Shown piece by piece: positions 15,091 to 22,484 of a DNA stretch of 41,691 bases. The notes beneath the pieces are model-generated. The model was not told the DNA's origin. It made no database searches and saw only the letters and a program-made list of their open reading frames with translations. Source of the DNA: Flectobacillus roseus (lineage in GTDB: Bacteria > Bacteroidota > Bacteroidia > Cytophagales > Spirosomataceae); NCBI RefSeq assembly GCF_030056665.1, contig NZ_JASHIG010000050.1, one strand, 5' to 3'. How positions within the stretch are numbered: position 1 is the stretch's first letter; each line of letters starts with the position of its first letter. The translations under genes were made by a program, and so were the position numbers.

Positions 15091-15156
15091 TGCCAATCAG
15101 GGGTTCGAACCCTACAGAACGCACCTAAATGGACATTCTGACACCGTGAAAGGGCA
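15091..15156 (-). ncRNA. tRNA-like fold upstream of the replication-type gene
   Basis: On the minus strand, a canonical T-arm TAGGG TTCGAAC CCCTG is followed by ATTGGCA. The 5' end TGCC pairs with this GGCA. Between them CAGAATG and CGTTCTG form a stem around a 12-base loop TCCATTTAGGTG. The total is 66 bases. There is no proper D-arm and no 7-base anticodon loop, so it is not a normal tRNA. It could be a decayed tRNA or a tRNA-like leader of the gene starting at 15009. Confidence 0.4.
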
Positions 15157-15168
15157 TAACTTATTTAA

Positions 15169-15243
15169 CTATACGTTTCGGTCTTTTCTCCCGAACGGTA
15201 GAATGACCACAAGGGCTATAGAAAGAATCAAAATAATTTTCAT
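15169..15243 (-). CDS. Tiny single-span membrane peptide (24 aa)
   Basis: ATG at 15243, TAG at 15169. MKIILILSIALVVILPF is a single hydrophobic span followed by a basic end (GRKDRNV). A longer frame over the same DNA (15161-15361) reads straight through two perfect hairpins and looks spurious. One of four such peptides in a row; filamentous and other tailless phages encode similar small coat or membrane proteins. Confidence 0.4.
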   Translation of the reverse strand: MKIILILSIALVVILPFGRKDRNV

Positions 15244-15257
15244 AGTGAGGAAAGAAG

Positions 15258-15391
15258 CTACCACACAAAGTGTGGTAGTCTTTAAAATCTAAATCTACAC
15301 CTATTGTCTTTAGAGAAAGAACCTCCCACAGAATGATGTGGGAGTCTAGCTGATCACTCAATTCATAAATCCAAACAAATGGATTTATGAA
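15258..15391. repeat. Three consecutive perfect hairpins
   Basis: Stem 1: CTACCACAC / GTGTGGTAG at 15258-15278, loop AAA. Stem 2: CTCCCACA / TGTGGGAG at 15323-15344, loop 6. Stem 3: TTCATAAATCCA / TGGATTTATGAA at 15362-15391, loop 6. None has a T-run, so they are not ordinary terminators. The row lies upstream of the replication-type gene, so an origin, single-strand signal or RNA-folding element is possible. Confidence 0.75.
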
Positions 15392-15400
15392 GCCTCTTTC

Positions 15401-15523
15401 TTATTTAAACCCGTCTCTTTTGTTTTTCTCGATAAAATGCCTCACCGCAAAGAAAACGATAAATGACGGCACGAATACTTTCAAAAAAACTGCACTCCAA
15501 TGCGATAAAATACTAATTATCAT
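15401..15523 (-). CDS. Small single-span membrane protein (40 aa)
   Basis: ATG at 15523 inside the end of the upstream 54-aa gene (11-base overlap), TAA at 15401. One hydrophobic span (WSAVFLKVFVPSFIVFFAV) with a basic C-terminus (RHFIEKNKRDGFK). The overlap and shared character with its neighbours support it as a real gene of a small membrane-peptide cluster. Confidence 0.5.
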   Translation of the reverse strand: MIISILSHWSAVFLKVFVPSFIVFFAVRHFIEKNKRDGFK

Positions 15524-15677
15524 CCTCTAAATCGCCTCCTACGAAGTCTTTTAATTTGTCCTCCAAACTTGTTCCAGCAATACAGCTGTAGGCAAAGTTG
15601 GCACAAAAAAAGGCAAAGCCCATAGCCATAGCGCTAACAAAGAAATCAACGAGGTTTTCAACTTCAACAGTACTCAT
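15513..15677 (-). CDS. Small single-span membrane protein (54 aa)
   Basis: ATG at 15677, TAG at 15513. Acidic N-terminus (MSTVEVENLVDF), one span (FVSAMAMGFAFFCANFAY), then an acidic C-terminus (EDKLKDFVGGDLEDDN). It is in the peptide cluster 15169-15809. The cluster is reminiscent of filamentous phage minor and major coat genes, but no member is recognised by sequence. Confidence 0.5.
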   Translation of the reverse strand: MSTVEVENLVDFFVSAMAMGFAFFCANFAYSCIAGTSLEDKLKDFVGGDLEDDN

Positions 15678-15710
15678 GTTTGTAAAAGGATAAAAGTGAG
15701 AATGATAAAA

Positions 15711-15809
15711 CTATTTTGACAATTGTTCCTTAAGCCAGTCTACAGCACACAACACAAGCTCAATCATTCCGAAAAATAGTAACACTGGAACTAGAAGTAA
15801 TGGTATCAT
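15711..15809 (-). CDS. Tiny single-span membrane peptide (32 aa)
   Basis: ATG at 15809, TAG at 15711. MIPLLLVPVLLFFGMIELVL is a hydrophobic span, followed by a short amphipathic C-terminus (DWLKEQLSK). First gene of the small membrane-peptide cluster, 23 bases after the tRNA 3' end, so it may be co-transcribed with the tRNA. Confidence 0.45.
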   Translation of the reverse strand: MIPLLLVPVLLFFGMIELVLCAVDWLKEQLSK

Positions 15810-15831
15810 ACTGTAAGATGTTAAGGTTTAG

Positions 15832-15904
15832 AAGCAAAGGCAGGACTCGAACCTGCGACCTTGAGGATATGAGCCTCACGAGCTACCTACTGCTCTACTT
15901 TGCG
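15832..15904 (-). tRNA. tRNA-Met(CAT), initiator type
   Basis: 73 bases on the minus strand: acceptor CGCAAAG / CTTTGCT, D-stem GAGC/GCTC, anticodon stem TGAGG/CCTCA with loop CTCATAT (anticodon CAT), variable loop AGGTC, and T-arm GCAGG TTCGAGT CCTGC. It matches initiator tRNA features: a mismatched first pair (C1 with T72), A11:T24 in the D-stem, and the phrase GGTAGCTCGT as in fMet tRNAs. Only two of the three usual G:C pairs at the base of the anticodon stem are present (the third is A:T). The 3' CCA is not encoded. It lies inside element A, 23 bases upstream of the peptide cluster. Confidence 0.85.
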
Positions 15905-16055
15905 GTGTTAATCTAATTAGATAATAGAGGTTAGGTAAGCAATAAAAGCAACTATATAACAATCAGTAAAACAAAGTCGCATAACTCTTTTGGGGAAAAC
16001 TAAATACTATACTTGTTGGGACTTCGACTTTCAATTAAACTACGACTTTTTATAT

Positions 16056-16268
16056 TCATTGTGCAGCTTGATTATCTAACTTCAATTCCCCAAATAAAAA
16101 ATCTCGTTCTCTATCAGTTAATGCATAAGTGCCTGTTATCTTGTGGTTAACGTGTCTTAGTCCATAGCCAAAAATATAACTCATTCTATCCTTAATCGTT
16201 TTACGATCTTTTCTTGCCTTCAAGAAATATGCGTCCCGTATTTTTTGTAGATCCTTTGTCATAGTCAT
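16056..16268 (-). CDS. Small basic hypothetical protein (70 aa)
   Basis: 70 residues: a basic helix (KIRDAYFLKARKDRKTIKDRMSYI) then GYGLRHVNHKITGTYALTDRERDFLFGELKL. Not recognised, but TDRERDFL with a Tyr/Leu pattern recalls the end of small DNA-binding proteins. It is divergent from the XRE-type gene at 16507 across a palindrome-rich control region, the position of a Cro or early gene in lambda-like switches. Confidence 0.5.
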   Translation of the reverse strand: MTMTKDLQKIRDAYFLKARKDRKTIKDRMSYIFGYGLRHVNHKITGTYALTDRERDFLFGELKLDNQAAQ

Positions 16269-16361
16269 TTATAACAGAAATAAACAAATCATACGAAAAA
16301 TCTATGCTTCTTGATTACTTCTTGTTAACTTCGTAAATACTTCGTAATTGACTTTGCAAAG

Positions 16362-16478
16362 ATTAGAATTAATCGTAATTTTTGCAATAAAAATTACGAT
16401 TAATTCTAATTCAATATTAAAAAGTGCCCTTTATTTTAAAAAAATGGGTTTTTGGGGGTTAATTTAGAATAATTCTAA
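16362..16478. promoter_or_regulatory. Operator region with 22-bp perfect palindrome and related site
   Basis: A 22-bp perfect inverted repeat (arms 16362-16383 and 16389-16410, 5-base centre GCAAT). It contains ATTAGAATTAATCG at its ends. A second palindrome TTAGAATAATTCTAA lies at 16464-16478, 29 bases before the XRE gene start. The shared half-site TTAGAAT suggests binding by the XRE protein and control of both divergent genes. Confidence 0.75.
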
Positions 16479-16506
16479 TTATTGTAGGACTCAAAATTTA
16501 GAAAAA

Positions 16507-16872
16507 ATGAAAGATTTTTCATCGAAACTTAAGAGAGCCTTAAAGGAAAAGAAGGTTAGTCAAAAGACCTTAGCGGCTAATATAGGGATGTCTGAAACAG
16601 GATTTGTTCAGATGATTAATAATTCCTCAATCAAAGTGGAAACATTGGAGAGGATTTGCGAGGAACTTGGATTACCTATTAATTACTTTTTTGAAGATGC
16701 TCAGGAAGTAAAAGTTCAAGATTCCGAAACTGTTTGGAAAAGGCTTATCAATGAAGTAACAGATGAAGCAACTTCTTGGAGGTTGAAAGCCTATCGATAC
16801 GAGGATATTCTTAAGCAAAATGGTATAAATTTTCATAGTGTAAGTAAGCGAGGGGGCGTATTAGCGGCCTAA
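16507..16872 (+). CDS. XRE-family helix-turn-helix repressor
   Basis: 121 residues. Residues ~6-62 are a classical Cro/CI helix-turn-helix: ALKEKKVSQKTLAANIGMSETGFVQMINN, then VETLERICEELGLPINYFF. The C-terminal ~50 residues are helical and probably dimerise. It reads away from the early genes of element A across the palindromic operator at 16362-16478, so it is the likely repressor. It is the last gene before the 14-bp attachment repeat, the same place as the helix-turn-helix gene of element B (34397). Confidence 0.85.
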   Translation: MKDFSSKLKRALKEKKVSQKTLAANIGMSETGFVQMINNSSIKVETLERICEELGLPINYFFEDAQEVKVQDSETVWKRLINEVTDEATSWRLKAYRYEDILKQNGINFHSVSKRGGVLAA

Positions 16873-16955
16873 TTTTTTTGGCTTTTCACTTACGTGTTTA
16901 CTTACATAGTTGCATTTTGCCGATGTAACATCCTCATTTCCAGTGAACTTGTAGT

Positions 16956-16969
16956 CCATGCTGGTCCAC
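16956..16969. repeat. Attachment repeat, left copy (A/B junction)
   Basis: CCATGCTGGTCCAC, identical to 34846-34859. The core contains an inverted GACCA/TGGTC-like pair around TGC, usual for tyrosine recombinase cores. It lies between the repressor gene of element A and the integrase gene of element B. Confidence 0.8.
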
Positions 16970-17011
16970 GCACTTAGATTCTAATTTTTAAGGATTTACA
17001 GAAAAACTTCG

Positions 17012-17039
17012 AAAACCGTCAATTATGGCGGTTTTTTTT
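17012..17039 (+). terminator. Hairpin terminator at the A/B junction
   Basis: AAAACCG, partial inner pairing, then CGGTTTT followed by a run of T on the plus strand. It insulates the integrase gene from transcription coming from element A. Confidence 0.7.
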
Positions 17040-17188
17040 ATTGCCTATCATTCTGCCAAACATTGCCTATTTTATAATCTATTCACTTACAGACGTTTAC
17101 GTCGATGTACTGTACAATGTACTGAAAACCGCCGAAAAAAGTATATTTTACTTTTTCAATTTAAACGTTTCTACAATGCAAAAAAAGA

Positions 17189-18307
17189 ATGATGTACTCA
17201 CTAAATTTCTGGTTGAGACACCAAAACCACACTACTGAATTTGGCACGCCTATCTACTGCCGAATTAAAATCAATACCAAAACCGCCGATTTCTTCACTG
17301 GCTTAAAAGTAAACCCCGAACACTTTGACAAAATTAGACAAAGATTTTTGGTAAGGAAGAACAAAAATTACTTTGTCGAAAACGAACATCTTGACAACAT
17401 CTTTGAGGATGTCAAACTTTTGATAGTCCGAAATCCTACACTTTCGGCAAAAGAAATCAAAGATTTGTATCTACAGAAAGAGGATCTTCCAACGTTGACC
17501 GAAATCTACAAAATGTATTTGGAGGATGTTATCTACAAAAAGAAATTGAAAAATGGGACTGTACTAAAATGGGAGGGAGTTCTTTCGCACGTGTCAAAAT
17601 GCTTTGGTAGTGAAACTCAAATCGATTCTAATTCTTGCATATCGTTGTATGATTACATTTTGAACCATACAAAATCAAAAAACAATCACGCTGTTCGCTG
17701 TGTGCAGTATTTTGAAAAGGCTTTGGTTTGGGCAAAAAAGAAAAATCTGGTAAATGATTTCCAGCTCGATAACAGTTCTTTGAAAAGGGATAACAAAACC
17801 GATTTTAGGTATTTGGAGGATTACCAAACCAAACAGCTAATTGATTACAAGTTGTCTGGTACATTGGAAGAAATACGGGACTTGTTTGTATTTATCTGCT
17901 TCACGGGTTTTGATTATTGTGACCTCCAAGATTTTGACGGTACTAGGGATGTGGATTTTGATAATAAAAGAATTTACTGGAATCGTGGGAAAAATAGCAA
18001 TGAAAGAATTTTACCGTTATTTCCTGAAGCTCGTAGGATTTTGAAAAAGTATGATTGTGAATTACCCAGTGTTACATTGAAAACCTTTAACTCCACATTG
18101 AAAATTTTTTCTGAATGGCTAGGGCTTAGATTTGGATTGACCACAAAAATAGGAAGGAAAACGGCGGGAATGTGGCTATTGAATGAGGGTGTGCCAATTG
18201 AAGTAGTACAGGTTATTTTGGGGCATAAGGATATTAGAACTACACAAAGATACTATGCTAGGATTTTGCCCAAATCGGTTTTTAGGGCAACGGCACACTT
18301 GGTTTGA
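17189..18307 (+). CDS. Tyrosine integrase of element B
   Basis: 372 residues; a typical Bacteroidota integrase. Arm-binding N-terminus: SLNFWLRHQN, then PIYCRIKINTK, AEF/ADFFTG (residues ~5-40). SAM-like core-binding domain ~100-190. Catalytic domain ~205-360: box I FICFTGFDYCDLQDF, the lysine strand RGKNSNERILPL, box II KIGRKTAG, then LGHKDIRTTQRYY with His346 and the likely nucleophile Tyr355. The usual Arg of box I is Asp here, and the His of HxxR is Lys. Several Bacteroidota integrases (IntDOT type) also lack the first Arg. It lies just inside the left attachment repeat, reading into element B, and should catalyse integration and excision there. Confidence 0.9.
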   Translation: MMYSLNFWLRHQNHTTEFGTPIYCRIKINTKTADFFTGLKVNPEHFDKIRQRFLVRKNKNYFVENEHLDNIFEDVKLLIVRNPTLSAKEIKDLYLQKEDLPTLTEIYKMYLEDVIYKKKLKNGTVLKWEGVLSHVSKCFGSETQIDSNSCISLYDYILNHTKSKNNHAVRCVQYFEKALVWAKKKNLVNDFQLDNSSLKRDNKTDFRYLEDYQTKQLIDYKLSGTLEEIRDLFVFICFTGFDYCDLQDFDGTRDVDFDNKRIYWNRGKNSNERILPLFPEARRILKKYDCELPSVTLKTFNSTLKIFSEWLGLRFGLTTKIGRKTAGMWLLNEGVPIEVVQVILGHKDIRTTQRYYARILPKSVFRATAHLV

Positions 18308-18358
18308 TTAGGTTTTTTTACGTTGGCGTGTCGGGTGCAAGGGTCGTGCCAAAATTGA

Positions 18359-18478
18359 TTTGTTAACAAAATTCCGTACTTGGTTTGTGGATCGCTTGCT
18401 GATCAGTGAGCTGCAGGGAAAATTTTGTTAACAATTTCAAACGCCTGGCATTTGGCTGCCTTATTTTTTGTTAACAAA
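18359..18478. repeat. Triple TGTTAACA site 1
   Basis: Palindromes TGTTAACA at 18361, 18426 and 18469 (spacing 65 and 43), each in a T-rich and A-rich frame (TTTGTTAACAAA). The 43-base block holds AAACGCCTGGC and GGCTGCC; the 65-base block holds TTGGTTTG, GATCG and GAGCTG. Site 2 at 30456-30571 has the same blocks in swapped order. Lies between the integrase and the last gene of the structural operon, both of which converge on it. Confidence 0.85.
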
Positions 18479-18481
18479 AAA

Positions 18482-18507
18482 CCCCTGTACAGATATTTGT
18501 ACAGGGG
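18482..18507 (-). terminator. Terminator of the structural operon
   Basis: CCCCTGTACA, short loop, then TGTACAGGGG, flanked by A-run and T-run on opposite sides, so it can act in both directions. Just beyond the stop of the gene 18516-19013. Confidence 0.85.
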
Positions 18508-18515
18508 GTTTTAGT

Positions 18516-19013
18516 TTAGTAAGTATTAGGTTCACTTCCATATTTTTTGGCAATTTCTTCCTTTTCATCCTCACTTAGTTCTTTCCTATTCTCGTTTAAA
18601 ATCTCAGAAAGAATTACTTCATCTACACTCAAAGTCAATCCCTCCAAAATTCCACGAAATTCAAATAAACTTAGTGCTTTGTTTATTACCAGCAAATTTT
18701 GTTCTATCCTTTTATGAGTAAAAAATAAAGGCACTAAATCTACAGGTGTATCAAGTGTCTGTGTCGAAAGCAAAATTCTTTCTTCAAACTCCTCTGCTTT
18801 ACCGTTTGATGCTTGTAAAATTTCTCTATAAACAAGGCGGTATCGCATATTTAGGCACTCGTAAATCTGCATTTCACCTGTTTCTAAGTTTGGGCTTTGA
18901 GCAATAGTTTTACCTCCAATTGAGTCAAAAACAAGATAGTTGGGAGAGAAAAAACCCTCCATTGAACGAACAGGAATTGCTATTATTCCTGCTTCATATA
19001 GTCTATTATCCAT
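18516..19013 (-). CDS. Hypothetical protein, last gene of structural operon
   Basis: 165 residues, not recognised. Mixed strand and helix in the first 90 residues (IIAIPVRSMEGFF, YLVFDSIGGK, MQIYECLNMRYRLVYRE), then helical with an acidic C-terminus (SEDEKEEIAKKYG). No signal peptide or span. Two bases after the spike gene and before the operon terminator, so it may help spike folding or be a spike partner. Confidence 0.65.
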   Translation of the reverse strand: MDNRLYEAGIIAIPVRSMEGFFSPNYLVFDSIGGKTIAQSPNLETGEMQIYECLNMRYRLVYREILQASNGKAEEFEERILLSTQTLDTPVDLVPLFFTHKRIEQNLLVINKALSLFEFRGILEGLTLSVDEVILSEILNENRKELSEDEKEEIAKKYGSEPNTY

Positions 19014-19015
19014 TT

Positions 19016-21004
19016 TTATAGTTTTAAAATGTTATATCCAATAATTGAATTACATCCCGTAACAATGTTACCAGAGTTATCTTTTGCAACTATCGTAAAA
19101 CTACTTGCATTACAAGTACATTCTAGATAATTGTACAATGTACCAACTTGTGATTTTAGCCAAATTTGTACTAACCCGCTATTTGTCATATTGGGAATAT
19201 TAATTGTAACCATTCCATTAACAAGCGCTATTTCTCCAAAAGGCTGAGCAAGTATTGATTTAGTCGGAATACATTCTACTCTTTCCAACTCATATTCTGT
19301 ATTTACGTGCTCTATTGTGATAAATCCAGTTCCTTTTTTATCGGTTGGTATCTGTATAACATACTCCTTAACTTCAACCTCTGTTGTCTTGGTAAAACCA
19401 AGATATCCTTGCTTAAGAATAGTTGTAACTCCATCCTCTACGTATCTGAGGATGTGATATCCGTTTCCAACTGCGATTGCTCTAGCTGTTATACGTATCA
19501 GATAGTTTCTATATGATGTATTGATGTTATAGAAATGTGTGTACAAGGTTTGTACATCTGTTCTAAACACAGTACGATTTGTAACAGGACTTTGAGAAAA
19601 CGGAAAAAAATTGAAAGCTACATTTCCGTTTAAGCTTTTATCATTCAGATTATACGCCTCAATTTTATTCAAATCAAAATTCCCTCTTTGAACAACTGGA
19701 TTTTGGGGAATAGGTGTATTCTCGCAATTACCTTCCCATTTTGCAAGCAACCTGTTGAAACTATTGTAATAGGTTTCTAATACCTCTACATCTGCCATGT
19801 TTACCGATGGATTGGTAATATTATTAACAAACAAAAGTGTTCCTTTAGGCGCAAAGCTTAACATTTTGGTATTAAGCTGTCCAGTATTATCAAATCTATT
19901 TTTTGAAACAGTAGTTTTTAAATCTCCATCGGTCTTAATATACATACCTGCTGGAGAATATGTTTCGAAATAATTATCTGTTATTTTATCGAATGCAGTA
20001 TCTTTCAAAAAGACTGCCCCGATTCTTCTATTTTGCAATAAGTCACACTTTGTTACAGCATTTTGACTACCATATGTATCATGCCCATACGAATAATAAT
20101 GTCGTGCATTGCGACAAAGTCGGCTGTTTTTTAACTCATTAATATCACAACCGTCAAGCGATACGCCACACCCAAAATCTTCAATTTGAACAGATTCAAT
20201 CACATAATCGAATACTTTACTCATCTTAATTCCTACCCCAAAAGATTCAAGCTGAGTTTGACTAATATTAATGTTAGTGTCAATATTAGGATCAATATCT
20301 ACACCATATTTCCCGAATAGAATTATGTCTTTTACAACCAGACCTTTCAAGTGGAATTGTTTATTCCAAATGGTTGAAAAATCGCCCTCCTGATTTATGC
20401 GAATAGCGTTCTTCGCATTACAAGTAAAACCACTAAAAGAAAGTCCTACTACAGGGTCTCTACCATCTGTTAAAGGCGATAGATATTCTAATAGAAAATC
20501 ATTTCCATCGTATTTGAATAGCACCCCTCTTTTGTTCTCGCCTTTAATTTTTGTATTAATGGTAAGGTTGATTTTAGAATCAAATTCATACAAACCATTC
20601 TCAAAAAAAATGGTCTTATCAGGGTTATGGTTTATTGCTTTATTGACAGCATTACTCCAAAAAGATTCATTCTGTTTTTTATACCATGATGGTTTTACTA
20701 CATCCCCTATAATTCTTTTTAATCGAAGCCCTGAATTAGTAACAATTGTATCTCCTTCATTATCTAATTCTGTAGATGTGCTTGAATACTTTACCCAGCC
20801 ATCTTTGCCAGATTCTGAAATTCTAAAATAGCGTATCATCTGTACTTGTGCATTAGACAAGTCTCTAAGTTCTTGAATAGTAAATCCGCCAATACACTTA
20901 GTAATAAAATCAAATACCAAAAGCTCTTTGATTTTACCAATAAATTCAGACGATTCAATACTAATACTTTTGTATGCTCCTGATATCAGTTGTATTATGT
21001 TCAT
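19016..21004 (-). CDS. Beta-helix spike / receptor-binding protein
   Basis: 662 residues. The N-terminal ~100 residues are probably a virion-attachment domain (short helices, then FRISESGKDGW and LRLKRIIGDV). From about 120 the pattern KTIFFENGLYEFDSKINLTINTKIKG is the start of a right-handed parallel beta-helix as in phage tailspikes and pectate lyases; rungs continue to about 420 (FGVGIKMSKVFDYVIESVQI, GCGVSLDGCDINELKNSR). Residues ~440-662 are beta-rich domains, perhaps carbohydrate binding or trimerising. No catalytic pair can be assigned. The gene overlaps the 177-aa membrane protein gene by 4 bases, suggesting a spike and anchor pair. Surface glycan binding is expected. Confidence 0.8.
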   Translation of the reverse strand: MNIIQLISGAYKSISIESSEFIGKIKELLVFDFITKCIGGFTIQELRDLSNAQVQMIRYFRISESGKDGWVKYSSTSTELDNEGDTIVTNSGLRLKRIIGDVVKPSWYKKQNESFWSNAVNKAINHNPDKTIFFENGLYEFDSKINLTINTKIKGENKRGVLFKYDGNDFLLEYLSPLTDGRDPVVGLSFSGFTCNAKNAIRINQEGDFSTIWNKQFHLKGLVVKDIILFGKYGVDIDPNIDTNINISQTQLESFGVGIKMSKVFDYVIESVQIEDFGCGVSLDGCDINELKNSRLCRNARHYYSYGHDTYGSQNAVTKCDLLQNRRIGAVFLKDTAFDKITDNYFETYSPAGMYIKTDGDLKTTVSKNRFDNTGQLNTKMLSFAPKGTLLFVNNITNPSVNMADVEVLETYYNSFNRLLAKWEGNCENTPIPQNPVVQRGNFDLNKIEAYNLNDKSLNGNVAFNFFPFSQSPVTNRTVFRTDVQTLYTHFYNINTSYRNYLIRITARAIAVGNGYHILRYVEDGVTTILKQGYLGFTKTTEVEVKEYVIQIPTDKKGTGFITIEHVNTEYELERVECIPTKSILAQPFGEIALVNGMVTINIPNMTNSGLVQIWLKSQVGTLYNYLECTCNASSFTIVAKDNSGNIVTGCNSIIGYNILKL

Positions 21005-21534
21005 TGCAAAACTTTTTGGCTAAAATCTAAAATCAAACTACCTAACTCATTTGTATAACCTACGCTTCTAAGCATTCCCGACGTTGGCGCCACCTTGGTA
21101 ATTGTACCATTTTCACCAGCGTAATATTTAGTATTTAGCTCTAATCCACTTAGTCCACTAAATACACCCGAAATCTGAATCTTAACTTGTGCGCCTGCAT
21201 AACCGTATTGCTTACTGAATCCAATAGGCAAATCATTTAGTGCATCATTGAACGGGTCGTAAACTGTACAATGCCCGTTGTTTATACAGACTAATTGACC
21301 ATAGTTTACGCTTGAATCTGCAAATAGTGTAACTTCTAATTGTGACTCTAAATCCAAAATTCTTTTGTTTGCCTGTTCTGCTATATTTAGCAAATCATCG
21401 TTTACTACATTGTAAATAATGATGGTTTCAGGTTGCTTGCTAGTAGTGGTTTTGGTTTCGCTTTTCTTTTTGAAATAATCATAAACCAAATACCCTACTA
21501 AAATTATGGTAAGGGAAAATGTTAGTCTTTTCAT
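21001..21534 (-). CDS. Membrane-anchored fibre-like protein, likely spike anchor
   Basis: 177 residues. One N-terminal span (LTFSLTIILVGYLVYDYF) with a basic flank, then a coiled coil (NIAEQANKRILDLESQLE). The C-terminal part has LSGLELNTKYYAGENGTITKVAPTSG, the pattern of a small beta domain frequent in phage fibres and capsid decoration proteins (Gly-rich, YYxGxNGxIT...PTSG). A short stalk with a membrane end and a fibre head would fit the spike base. The gene overlaps both neighbours by 4 bases (spike, 317-aa protein). Confidence 0.65.
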   Translation of the reverse strand: MKRLTFSLTIILVGYLVYDYFKKKSETKTTTSKQPETIIIYNVVNDDLLNIAEQANKRILDLESQLEVTLFADSSVNYGQLVCINNGHCTVYDPFNDALNDLPIGFSKQYGYAGAQVKIQISGVFSGLSGLELNTKYYAGENGTITKVAPTSGMLRSVGYTNELGSLILDFSQKVLQ

Positions 21535-22484
21535 TGTCTTTGTCTCCTCCTGATGATTAAGAATAGTAAGAATAAAACTACTGCTAATACTATCCAGTAA
21601 TCAATTTTGCTGGATGGTGCTGAGTAGTAACTTGAAACGGGTGTATTTGCTATCTGGTCGATTATCTTTTGTAGTTCTACCTCATCAATAACTGGTACAT
21701 AAATATTACTGTAGTCTGCACTTTTATCACTTTGGATTTTTGCTTTTAGTGCCTCCATTGCATCCTCTATGTATTGCCTTTTTTGCGTTATGTACTCTTC
21801 CAGCTTTTTCTTTCCTTCTTCTGCATAGCTTTGTTCTATCATGGATAGCCCTACAATTGCAAAACTTAGAATTGGCATAATCGTAGAAAAAACAGCCGTG
21901 AAACTAGCCGTAACCGCCGTACCTGCTGCACTTGCAACTGCTACACTTGCACCACCTGCCAAGGCTGTACTTACTGCTTGCTGAGCCAAAAGAGGAACAA
22001 CTACGGAACTTACAGAACTTACAATGCCTAACGTCTTTCTCATGTCATTGGCAAGACTTGAATTTCCTCCGTAGGTTGCTACATATCTTTTATACTCTCT
22101 GTCTAAATCATAAGCCTCTCTTAAAAGCATTGCAAGGAATTTATCATTCCATTGCATATCATAGGCTTTTCTTTTAAAAGCGTAATTTGGGTCAGTGATT
22201 TCGAGTGTAAAGATTTTGCCTGTAATGTCAATCAACTCTAGTGCCTCAAAGTCCAAGTTTGTAAATGTTGAACCTCCTGAAAAGCCAAAAGCTGTTTTGG
22301 TGTAAACAGGAAAATTCTTTTCCCATAAATCGTCAACATTAATTTTTTCATTGGATAGAGGTACATTGGCTTTGTCTCCAATCTCTCCTAGGTTTATTAC
22401 TTCCGTTCCTTCGGGGTCTCCAAGGTCTAATTCTAAAGAGTATGGAACTCCGTTGAATGTATAGATATATTTACGTACTGCCAT
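21531..22484 (-). CDS. Membrane protein of structural operon (317 aa)
   Basis: N-terminal ~110 residues are strand-rich (YIYTFNGVPYSLELDLG, FGFSGGSTFTNLDF, IFTLEITDPN). Residues ~155-215 form a long hydrophobic, Ala/Gly/Val-rich stretch (AVSTALAGGASVAVASAAG, MPILSFAIVGLSM), perhaps a membrane hairpin. A charged helical stretch follows (EEYITQKRQYIEDAMEALKAK), and the C-terminal span (WIVLAVVLFLLFLII) ends in RRRQRQ. It shares one base with the JAMM gene stop/start (TAATG) and overlaps the anchor gene by 4 bases. Probably a virion membrane protein, perhaps for DNA entry; not recognised. Confidence 0.65.
   Translation of the reverse strand: MAVRKYIYTFNGVPYSLELDLGDPEGTEVINLGEIGDKANVPLSNEKINVDDLWEKNFPVYTKTAFGFSGGSTFTNLDFEALELIDITGKIFTLEITDPNYAFKRKAYDMQWNDKFLAMLLREAYDLDREYKRYVATYGGNSSLANDMRKTLGIVSSVSSVVVPLLAQQAVSTALAGGASVAVASAAGTAVTASFTAVFSTIMPILSFAIVGLSMIEQSYAEEGKKKLEEYITQKRQYIEDAMEALKAKIQSDKSADYSNIYVPVIDEVELQKIIDQIANTPVSSYYSAPSSKIDYWIVLAVVLFLLFLIIRRRQRQ

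Larger units (their letters stand above)
16921..17131. other. Junction of elements A and B with GATGTA repeats
   Basis: On the left of the attachment repeat is CGATGTAACATC (16921-16932), itself partly palindromic; on the right is CGATGTACTGTACAATGTACTG (17103-17124, shown in two parts as CGATGTACTG and CAATGTACTG). The right end of element B has CGATGTACTGAGCGATGTACGG at 34765-34786 (read as two copies of CGATGTAC). These look like integrase arm-type sites near each junction. No gene here; a short frame at 17041-17238 is probably spurious. Confidence 0.45.

Noticed and set aside
15091..15156. A second true tRNA gene
   Set aside because: T-arm and end pairing are present, but no D-arm and no 7-base anticodon loop; kept only as a tRNA-like fold.
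15161..15361. 66-codon minus-strand frame
   Set aside because: It reads through two perfect hairpins and overlaps a better 24-residue membrane-peptide frame; its composition is not protein-like.
16956..17040. XerCD/dif site as the integration target
   Set aside because: The 14-bp repeat does not resemble the Bacteroidota dif consensus, and element B encodes its own integrase.
17041..17238. 65-codon plus-strand frame before the integrase, with a sequence resembling an integrase start
   Set aside because: The integrase frame from 17189 has a complete and typical N-terminus, so no frameshift or upstream exon is needed.
18359..18478. Integron attC site at the GTTAAC groups
   Set aside because: GTTAACA does not match the core GTTRRRY, there is no integron integrase, and the palindromes are triple, not paired.
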